NCBI GenBank assembly: GCA_046483505.1
Contig: JAWODB010000144.1
Span: forward strand, 1 to 9,799
From: BS750m-G62 sp046483505
Lineage (GTDB): Bacteria; Planctomycetota; Phycisphaerae; FEN-1346
Length of the DNA stretch: 9,799 bases
Direction: 5' to 3'
The stretch's first letter is position 1. The number at the start of each line of letters is the position of its first letter. The translations under genes were made by a program, and so were the position numbers. Shown piece by piece: positions 1 through 4,987 of the stretch. The notes beneath the pieces were generated by a model that worked only from the letters and a program-made list of their open reading frames with translations, made no database searches and was not told the origin of the DNA.

Positions 1-1
1 G

Positions 2-820
2 ACGGACCTGGCCGACCTCGCCGGCCGCATCGATGCCGCCGTCGTGGCGGCGAGCACGTCGGCGCACGAGTCGGTCGCGGCGGCGCTGGCGGCCCAAGGC
101 ACGCCGATGCTCATCGAGAAACCGCTCGCCGGCACCGCCGCCGAGGCCCGCCGCATCGCCGAGACGGCCCGCCGGGCGGGTGTTCTCGTCCAGGTGGGGC
201 ACATCCTCCGCTTCGACCCGGTGACCCGCGCCGTCGCCGGGCGGAACCTGCACCCCAAGTATCTCGAGGTCCTGTGGGTCTCCCCGTTTCCGTTCCGGAG
301 CCTCGACACGGGCGTGGTCATGGACGTCATGATCCACGGGCTGGACGTGGTGCTGGACCTGGTGGGCGAGGCGCCGGAGCGCGTCGATGCCGTGGGCGGC
401 GTGGTCGTCGGGCCGCACGAGGACTTCGTCAGCGCCCGCCTCCGGTTTCCCGGCGGGTGCGTGGCGGACGTCTCGGCCAGCCGCATGAGCCGGCGGCAGG
501 AGCGGCTCGTCCGCGTCTTCGCCGAGGGGGCGTACCTGAAGATGGATTACGGCGAGCGGCGGGTCGAGATGCTGAGTCCGAGCCCGGACCTCCGCCGCCG
601 CCTGGAGGACGGCACGCTGGCCGGCGCCGGCATGGACGCCCTGGTTGCGACCGAGTCGATTCCCGTGGAGTCCGAGCCCGACGCCCTCCGGGCCCAACTC
701 GCCGCCTTCCTCGACGCCGTCCGCACCGGCGCCGAACCGGCCGTGACGCTCGATGACGGGGTGAGGGCGGTGGCGTTGGCGGAAAAGATTCTGCGAGGCG
801 CTTTGCGGAATGACCAATGA
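2..820 (+). CDS. Gfo/Idh/MocA-family NAD(P)-dependent oxidoreductase, 5'-truncated by the window edge
   Basis: The open frame enters from base 2 and runs to TGA at 818-820, giving 272 residues of the C-terminal part; 40-60 N-terminal residues with the Rossmann GxGxxG loop should lie upstream. Visible family marks are the end of the nucleotide-binding fold (IDAAVVAASTSAH), the EKP motif at fragment residues 39-41 (bases 116-124), and GxxxDxxxH in GVVMDVMIHGLD (D108, H112), which normally carries the catalytic histidine. The rest is the alpha/beta C-terminal domain. An internal GTG at 44 is not a credible start because homology continues upstream of it. The DVMIHGLD stretch recalls oxidoreductases encoded beside lpxA (UDP-GlcNAc 3-dehydrogenase, GnnA type), so a lipid A sugar role is possible, but this is inference; the lpx neighbours would be off the window. 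The final residues NDQ and the stop codon are encoded inside the repeat that starts at 808. Family assignment is firm, substrate is unknown. Confidence 0.9.
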   Translation, partial: TDLADLAGRIDAAVVAASTSAHESVAAALAAQGTPMLIEKPLAGTAAEARRIAETARRAGVLVQVGHILRFDPVTRAVAGRNLHPKYLEVLWVSPFPFRSLDTGVVMDVMIHGLDVVLDLVGEAPERVDAVGGVVVGPHEDFVSARLRFPGGCVADVSASRMSRRQERLVRVFAEGAYLKMDYGERRVEMLSPSPDLRRRLEDGTLAGAGMDALVATESIPVESEPDALRAQLAAFLDAVRTGAEPAVTLDDGVRAVALAEKILRGALRNDQ

Positions 821-838
821 CCAAGCCCCAATGACCAA
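808..838 (+). repeat. Left inverted repeat, 7-bp-unit structure
   Basis: The repeat consists of 7-bp units: AATGACC at 809, 816 and 830, and a variant AAGCCCC at 823, ending in AA at 837-838. Its reverse complement matches 1280-1310 at 30 of 31 positions; the single difference is in the variant unit (AAGCCCC here, AAACCCC in the other copy read on the same strand). It overlaps the 3' end of the upstream oxidoreductase, including the stop codon at 818-820. Confidence 0.9.
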
Positions 839-881
839 ACGGCGCGTATGGTGACGGTCTGGGGCAGGACGGGGGGAAGCG

Positions 882-1262
882 ATGGCCGAAACAGCGAAGG
901 GTGACGGCAAGGCACGTCCGGCATTTGATCTGGCGGAGCGAACGGCGACGTTCGGCGAGTCGATCATCGCATTCGCCAAATCGCTCCCGCGGTCTCCCGC
1001 CACCGACCCGCTGATCCGGCAGGTGGTTCGGTCCGGCACAAGCGTCGGCGCGAATTACTGCGAGGCCGACGAGGCGCCTTCACGCAAGGATTTCAGGTAC
1101 AAGGTGAGCGTGTGCAAGAAGGAGATCAAGGAGACGAAGCACTGGCTGCGGATGATCGTGGCGGCGCACCCGCCGGCCAGGACGGAAGCCGCGCGTCTCT
1201 GGGAAGAGGCGGGCGAACTGCTTCGTATCTTCGCGGCCATCTACCGGAACACGGAAGCGTAG
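882..1262 (+). CDS. Four-helix bundle protein (23S rRNA intervening-sequence protein family)
   Basis: A complete 126-residue protein, a normal length for the family (PF05635 / TIGR02436). Four amphipathic helices can be placed near residues 15-36, 41-62, 67-95 and 97-123. The conserved core is visible: VVRSGTSVGANYCEADEA (48-65), then SRKDF and VCKKEIKETKHWLRMI (77-92), with acidic E61, D63, E64, E81 and E84. The ATG is preceded by a purine-rich GGGGGGAAG about 2 nt upstream, and no other in-frame start fits. The biochemical function of free-standing members is not established; relatives include intervening-sequence ORFs and the Avd accessory protein of diversity-generating retroelements, but no reverse transcriptase or variable repeat is present here. 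The gene is flanked closely by inverted repeats (808-838 and 1280-1310), the stop lying 17 nt before the right one. Composition is less GC-rich than the neighbours in places (31 of 60 in 1081-1140). Confidence 0.9.
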   Translation: MAETAKGDGKARPAFDLAERTATFGESIIAFAKSLPRSPATDPLIRQVVRSGTSVGANYCEADEAPSRKDFRYKVSVCKKEIKETKHWLRMIVAAHPPARTEAARLWEEAGELLRIFAAIYRNTEA

Positions 1263-1279
1263 CGCCGGTCCAGCCGTCG

Positions 1280-1310
1280 TTGGTCATTGGGGTTTGGTCA
1301 TTGGTCATTC
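1280..1310 (-). repeat. Right inverted repeat, 7-bp-unit structure
   Basis: Inverted partner of 808-838. Read on the minus strand it has the same order of units: AATGACC, AATGACC, AAACCCC, AATGACC, AA. Complementarity stops at 1279 on the inside and 1310 on the outside. The repeat lies 17 bp after the four-helix-bundle stop codon and 12 bp before the -35 box proposed for the radical SAM gene. Confidence 0.9.
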
Positions 1311-1321
1311 TTGGCCGCCGC

Positions 1322-1350
1322 TTGCCATGCTGTGCCCCGTTTTCTAGAAT
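1322..1350 (+). promoter_or_regulatory. Sigma70-like promoter for the radical SAM gene
   Basis: TTGCCA (1322-1327), a 17-nt spacer and TAGAAT (1345-1350) give a near-consensus -35/-10 pair. Initiation about 7 nt later would leave a leader of roughly 27 nt, with AAGGAG at 1373-1378 placed 5 nt before the ATG at 1384. The same -10 plus following G (TAGAATG) occurs upstream of bamA at 7297, which supports it. Not experimentally shown. Confidence 0.6.
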
Positions 1351-1383
1351 GGTTCATCTTCGCCTCGGCTGCAAGGAGCCTTC

Positions 1384-2766
1384 ATGGGTGCACTGACCGA
1401 GCACGTGAGCGAGCGGCTGCTCAAGCGGGTCCGCGTCGAGAACCGGGAGACGCCCGACGGCACCGTCCACACGGAGGTCACCGGGCCGCTCGGGGTCCGT
1501 CTGCTGATCCTGAAGACCTGGCGCGGCCCGGAGAAGCAGATCCACTGCGAACTCTCCGGCCCCCTGAAGGGGGCGTTCGCCGACAAGGTGGAGGCGTTCC
1601 TGGCGGTCATCAACCGCCTCAAGGTCATCGCCGAGGTGGACGGCAAGAACGTCTACAACCTGTACAACCCGGCGATGCCGACGGCGGCGGCGATGCGGCA
1701 CCTGGAACGCAAACTCCGCACCATGGCCGAGAAAATCGTGTTCCCCGGCACGTGCACCCTGTCGGTCACGCCGCGGTGCCCGTGCCGGTGCGTGCACTGC
1801 TCGGCCGACCGGTTCGTCGTCCAGGGACGGCGGGAACTGACCACCGAAGAACTGAAGTCCGTCGTCGAGCAGGCCGTGGACCTGGGCGTCTCGAACGTGG
1901 TCTTCACCGGCGGCGAGCCGCTCGCCCGGAAGGACCTGCCGGACCTCATCGCCCACGTCGACAAGACCCGCGCCCACGCCATGATCTTCACGAGCGGGGT
2001 GCTGCTGACCGAGCAGAAGGTGGCCGAACTTGCCGAGGCCGGGCTCGACAGCCTGAACGTCTCCATCGACGCCGATACGCCCGAGGTCCACGACGACCTC
2101 CGCCGGCTGCCGGGCGCGTACGAGAAGGCCATGGCCGGGGCCCGCCTCGCCCGCGAGGCCGGCATCCTGACGGGCGTCTCCACCTACGGGTGCCACGAGA
2201 CCGTCACCAACGGGGCCCTGGAGCACCTCGTGACGATGGTGCGCGACGAGGGGTTCCACGAGATCACGATCTTCGACTGCGTGCCGACGGGCAAGTTCCT
2301 CTCGCGGCCGGACGTCATCATGGGCCGCAAGGACATCAAGCGCATCCGGGCCCTGGCCGACACGTACAACGCCGACGAGCATCCGTTCGGCGTCATCGCC
2401 CAGGCCAAGGCCAACGGGTACGACGGGGGCGGGTGTTTCGGCGGGTTCGCCCAGTTCTACATGACGTGCTACGGCGACATCAACCCGTGCGACTTCAACC
2501 CCATCTCCTTCGGCAACGTGACGGAAGAGCCGCTCGATACGATCTGGCGGCGGCTGGTGAGCCACCCCGAGTTCGGCCCGCACCGCCACTCCTGCCGCAT
2601 GCAGTCCGTCCGCTACCCCCGGAAGTACATCGAGCCGATCACCGACGCCGAGACGCTGCCCGTCCGCATCGAGCGCCTGCCGGGCGACGGCACGCTGCGG
2701 GAGGTGGCCGAGGCGCCCGGCGCGCGGCACGCGGTGCCCGTGGAATCGGACGACGCGGGGGCGTAG
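1384..2766 (+). CDS. Radical SAM protein with SPASM/twitch-like C-terminal cysteines
   Basis: A 460-residue protein starting at ATG 1384 behind AAGGAG. Residues 1-120 form an N-terminal region I do not recognise. The radical SAM core follows: C132-x3-C136-x2-C139 (within RCPCRCVHC, with an extra C134) ligates the SAM-cleaving [4Fe-4S] cluster, and TGGEP (175-179) is the SAM-binding motif. SLNVSIDADTPEVHD (about 227-241) fits a later strand of the partial TIM barrel. The C-terminal part has C351, C362, C369 (CYGDINPC) and C404, a pattern like the twitch or reduced SPASM regions of peptide-modifying and heme-modifying enzymes (MoaA, NirJ/AhbC, PqqE types) that bind a second Fe-S cluster. The substrate is unknown and no small precursor peptide gene is evident beside it. 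It has its own promoter and a terminator-like hairpin, so it is probably monocistronic although it lies just before the etf operon. Family is sure, reaction is not. Confidence 0.92.
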   Translation: MGALTEHVSERLLKRVRVENRETPDGTVHTEVTGPLGVRLLILKTWRGPEKQIHCELSGPLKGAFADKVEAFLAVINRLKVIAEVDGKNVYNLYNPAMPTAAAMRHLERKLRTMAEKIVFPGTCTLSVTPRCPCRCVHCSADRFVVQGRRELTTEELKSVVEQAVDLGVSNVVFTGGEPLARKDLPDLIAHVDKTRAHAMIFTSGVLLTEQKVAELAEAGLDSLNVSIDADTPEVHDDLRRLPGAYEKAMAGARLAREAGILTGVSTYGCHETVTNGALEHLVTMVRDEGFHEITIFDCVPTGKFLSRPDVIMGRKDIKRIRALADTYNADEHPFGVIAQAKANGYDGGGCFGGFAQFYMTCYGDINPCDFNPISFGNVTEEPLDTIWRRLVSHPEFGPHRHSCRMQSVRYPRKYIEPITDAETLPVRIERLPGDGTLREVAEAPGARHAVPVESDDAGA

Positions 2767-2777
2767 GCGGCGCCGAG

Positions 2778-2797
2778 CGGCTGCCCGCAGCCGTTTT
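2778..2797 (+). terminator. Probable intrinsic terminator after the radical SAM gene
   Basis: CGGCTG (2778-2783) pairs perfectly with CAGCCG (2788-2793) across a CCCG loop and is followed immediately by TTTT (2794-2797). It begins 12 nt after the stop codon and directly precedes the next promoter. The stem is short (6 bp) and the T-run is only four, so termination may be partial. Confidence 0.5.
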
Positions 2798-2801
2798 GTC
2801 C

Positions 2802-2830
2802 TTGACCCTCCCGCAGGCCGTAAGTAAGGT
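2802..2830 (+). promoter_or_regulatory. Sigma70-like promoter for etfB-etfA-acyl-CoA dehydrogenase
   Basis: TTGACC (2802-2807), a 17-nt spacer and TAAGGT (2825-2830). It lies between the terminator-like hairpin and etfB, giving an untranslated leader of about 48 nt. The position just after a terminator and before a new operon supports it; the -10 is less perfect than the other two proposed in this window. Confidence 0.5.
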
Positions 2831-2884
2831 GGCGGTCTCGACTTCTCTTCTGCCGTCTCACCTGGGCCGGGAGCACTGTATACG

Positions 2885-3808
2885 ATGCCGTACAACCTGG
2901 TCGTCCTGGTCAAGCAGGTGCCCGACACGAAGCGGATCACCGGCGAGGCGATGCGCGACGACGGCACCGTCAATCGCAGCGCCCTGCCGGCCGTCTTCAA
3001 CCCCGAGGACCTGAACGCGCTGGAGGCCGCCCTCCGTCTGCGCGAGCAGCACGGCGGCCGGGTGACCGTCCTGACGATGGGCCCGCCCCGGGCGGCCGAG
3101 GTCCTGCGGGCGTCCCTGGAGCGCGGCGCCGACGACGCCGTCCTCCTCACCGACCGCCGGGCCGCCGCCAGCGACACCCTGGCCACCAGTTACATCCTGG
3201 CCCAGGCGGTCCGCCGCGTCGGCCGCGAGGCCCCGGTCGACATGGTCCTCTGTGGCCGGCAGGCCATCGACGGCGATACGGCCCAGGTCCCGCCGCAGAC
3301 GGCGGAGAAACTCGGCTGGCCGCAGGTCACGTACGTCGAGGCGATCGAACACGTGGGCGAGGGCCGCATCCGCGCCCGCCGCAATACGGGCGAGGGGTTC
3401 GAACGCGTCGAGGCCCCGCTGCCGTGCCTCGTCACGGTGACCGACCAGGGGCCGGAGCCCCGTCCGGCGTCGGCGAAACGGATCATGGCCACCAAGAAGT
3501 GCAAGGCGCCGGCGGAGATCGAGGCGGCCCTGCGGAAGGAGATGCCGGACGCCGACGCGGAGACCCGCGCCGCGGAGGCCCGCCGCCGGGTCGACGCCCT
3601 GGCCGCCCGCGGGCGGCTTATTCCCCAGTGGGACCTCGACGATATCGAGGCCGACCTGGCCTGGTGCGGCCGGGACGGCAGCCCGACGAAGGTCAAACGC
3701 ATCCAGTCGGTCGTGCTGGCCGCCAGCGGCTTCAAGAAGGTGGAGCCGACGGAGGCAGGCGTGACCGCGATGGTCCACGGACTCATCGAGGACCATACGA
3801 TCGGGTAA
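2885..3808 (+). CDS. etfB: Electron transfer flavoprotein beta subunit, putative bifurcating type
   Basis: A 307-residue EtfB that, with EtfA, forms a soluble flavoprotein carrying electrons between acyl-CoA dehydrogenases and other carriers. The N-terminus is typical (NLVVLVKQVPDT), NPEDLNALEAAL (39-50) is conserved, and CGRQAIDGDTAQV (123-135) is the nucleotide-binding motif. In human-type Etf this site holds AMP; the GDTAQV form is the kind found in Etfs that hold a second FAD and bifurcate electrons, so a bifurcating role is inferred. The GSPTKV stretch (265-270) near the C-terminus is also normal. The family is usually 250-265 residues; the excess is a charged insertion around 207-244 between IMATKKCKAP and IPQWDLDDI. 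ATG 2885 has CGGGAG (2868-2873) 11 nt upstream. etfA follows 147 nt later with hairpins between; the trio with the dehydrogenase at 4988 is probably one operon. Confidence 0.94.
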   Translation: MPYNLVVLVKQVPDTKRITGEAMRDDGTVNRSALPAVFNPEDLNALEAALRLREQHGGRVTVLTMGPPRAAEVLRASLERGADDAVLLTDRRAAASDTLATSYILAQAVRRVGREAPVDMVLCGRQAIDGDTAQVPPQTAEKLGWPQVTYVEAIEHVGEGRIRARRNTGEGFERVEAPLPCLVTVTDQGPEPRPASAKRIMATKKCKAPAEIEAALRKEMPDADAETRAAEARRRVDALAARGRLIPQWDLDDIEADLAWCGRDGSPTKVKRIQSVVLAASGFKKVEPTEAGVTAMVHGLIEDHTIG

Positions 3809-3816
3809 TACTTAGC

Positions 3817-3867
3817 CGCCGGGCTTGCCCGGCGCGTCGAAATCACGGCCGGGCAAGGCCGGCCGTG
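3817..3867 (+). repeat. Two adjacent GC-rich hairpins in the etfB-etfA gap
   Basis: The first is CGCCGGGC-TT-GCCCGGCG (3817-3834), a perfect inverted repeat. The second pairs CACGGCCGG (3844-3852) with CCGGCCGTG (3859-3867) over a 6-nt loop. The 16-mers at 3818-3833 and 3848-3863 are reverse complements at 15 of 16 positions, so the whole block can also fold onto itself as one longer structure. There is no T-tract, so a classic terminator is unlikely; RNA stabilisation, attenuation between etfB and etfA, or a REP-like repeat are alternatives. Confidence 0.6.
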
Positions 3868-3955
3868 GCACATGGCTGCTGAAAATGACGGGTGTGCATG
3901 GTGCGGCGGGTGCGGAGACCCGCCGCGCGACAGGCGCGAGGAGATGCTTTTTGAT

Positions 3956-4984
3956 ATGATCGAGCCGAACCGCGACGGCGACGTCTGGGTCGTCGCCGAA
4001 CAGACCGACGGCGCGTTGCACGACGTGGGCCTGGAACTCCTCTCCAAGGGGCGGGACCTGGCCGATGCGCTCGGCGTCCGCCTCTCGGCGGTCGTCCTGG
4101 GCGATTCGGCGGCCCGGCACGGCGAGCGGCTCGTGCGGTGCGGGGCCGACCGCGTCCTGGCCGGCGAGCATCCGCTCCTGGCCCACTACCAGAGCCGGCC
4201 GTACGCGAAGGCCCTGGTCGGCCTGGTGCAGGAGCACCGGCCGCAGATCGTCGTCTTCGGCGCCACGCCCCTCGGGCGCGACCTCGCGCCGCGCGTGGCC
4301 AGCGCCCTGCGGTGCGGGCTGACGGCCGACTGCACGGACCTCGACATCGGCTCGCACACCGAGCCGGGCACCAAGCAGGCGTACGACCGTCTGCTGTACC
4401 AGATTCGCCCGGCGTTCGGCGGGAACATCATCGCCACGATCGTCAACCCGGAGCGGTGGCCGCAGATGGCCACCGTCCGCGAGGGCGTCATGCGGATGCC
4501 GGACGAGGACCCCGGCCGCACCGGCGAGGTCGTCGCGTTCACGCCGGACCTCTCGGAGGCGGACCTGCTCCTCGATATCCTCGAACACCACCGCGCGGAG
4601 CGGAAGGTGAACCTGAAGGCGGCCCGCATCATCGTGGCGGGCGGGGCGGGTGTGGGTGGCAAGGAGGCGTTCCGCGTGGTCTGGGACCTGGCGAACTGTC
4701 TCGGCGCCGCCGTCGGCGCCAGCCGCGCCGCCGTCGATGCCGGCTGGATCGACAAGGACCACCAGGTGGGCCAGACGGGCACGACGGTCCGGCCGGCCCT
4801 GTACATCGCCCTCGGCATCAGCGGGGCCGTCCAGCACCGGGCCGGCATGAGCGAGGCGGCCAAGATCGTCGCCGTCAATTCCGACCCCGAGGCCCCCATC
4901 TTCGACGTGGCCCACTACGGCGTCGTGGGCGACCTGAACCGGGTCGTCCCGATGATGGTCGACGCCGTCAAGAAGCGGGTGTAA
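3956..4984 (+). CDS. etfA: Electron transfer flavoprotein alpha subunit
   Basis: A 342-residue EtfA from ATG 3956. Residues 9-200 form the N-terminal alpha/beta domain (DVWVVAEQTDGALHDVGLELL). Residues 215-342 are the FAD domain, with AVGASRAAVDAGW (252-264), QVGQTGTTVRP (270-280), YIALGISGAVQH (283-294) and DPEAPIFDVAHYGVVGDL (310-327), all diagnostic. The start is uncertain: the frame is open from ATG 3872, and ATG 3944 also exists. I prefer 3956 because GAGGAG (3938-3943) lies 12 nt upstream, whereas it abuts 3944 directly, and because the family begins close to the VAEQ strand. The longer form would add a cysteine-rich CAWCGGCG stretch with no RBS and hairpin sequence just before it. The usual GGRG at the start of the FAD domain reads GGAG (residues 229-232). 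No fused ferredoxin domain is seen. It pairs with EtfB upstream and precedes the acyl-CoA dehydrogenase by 3 nt. Confidence 0.93.
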   Translation: MIEPNRDGDVWVVAEQTDGALHDVGLELLSKGRDLADALGVRLSAVVLGDSAARHGERLVRCGADRVLAGEHPLLAHYQSRPYAKALVGLVQEHRPQIVVFGATPLGRDLAPRVASALRCGLTADCTDLDIGSHTEPGTKQAYDRLLYQIRPAFGGNIIATIVNPERWPQMATVREGVMRMPDEDPGRTGEVVAFTPDLSEADLLLDILEHHRAERKVNLKAARIIVAGGAGVGGKEAFRVVWDLANCLGAAVGASRAAVDAGWIDKDHQVGQTGTTVRPALYIALGISGAVQHRAGMSEAAKIVAVNSDPEAPIFDVAHYGVVGDLNRVVPMMVDAVKKRV

Positions 4985-4987
4985 GCC

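Larger units (their letters stand above)
808..1310 (+). mobile_element. Candidate small element: four-helix-bundle gene bounded by inverted heptad repeats
   Basis: The 503-bp unit contains one gene (882-1262) and is closed by 31-bp inverted repeats. Such an arrangement recalls the intervening sequences of bacterial 23S rRNA, which have complementary ends forming a long stem and sometimes an ORF for a protein of this same family in the loop; here the unit is not in rRNA. If transcribed, the ends could pair into a stem closing a 441-nt loop (839-1279). I see no convincing target-site duplication at the borders and no transposase, so mobility is inferred from structure alone. The unit could instead be an old chromosomal gene that acquired repeats. 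Confidence 0.4.

Noticed and set aside
808..838. CRISPR-like repeat
   Set aside because: The 7-bp units are contiguous without spacers, and the only other copy is inverted.
882..1262. Avd accessory gene of a diversity-generating retroelement
   Set aside because: Fold family is related, but no reverse transcriptase, template repeat or variable repeat is in the window, and the sequence fits the general four-helix-bundle family better.
808..1310. Insertion sequence with transposase
   Set aside because: No transposase ORF and no clear target duplication at 799-807 versus 1311-1320; kept only as a candidate element.
1287..3014. Plus-strand frame of 575 codons overlapping the radical SAM gene in another frame
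   Set aside because: Arg/Gly/Pro-rich out-of-frame translation of the radical SAM gene; the 1384-2766 frame contains all catalytic motifs.
1354..3186. Minus-strand open frame of 610 codons opposite the radical SAM gene and etfB
   Set aside because: Same composition effect; it crosses a promoter and a terminator region and shows no recognisable motif.
3872..3955. Separate small iron-sulphur leader peptide before EtfA
   Set aside because: The CAWCGGCG stretch is short, has no RBS at ATG 3872 and is in frame with EtfA; noted as a start ambiguity rather than a gene.
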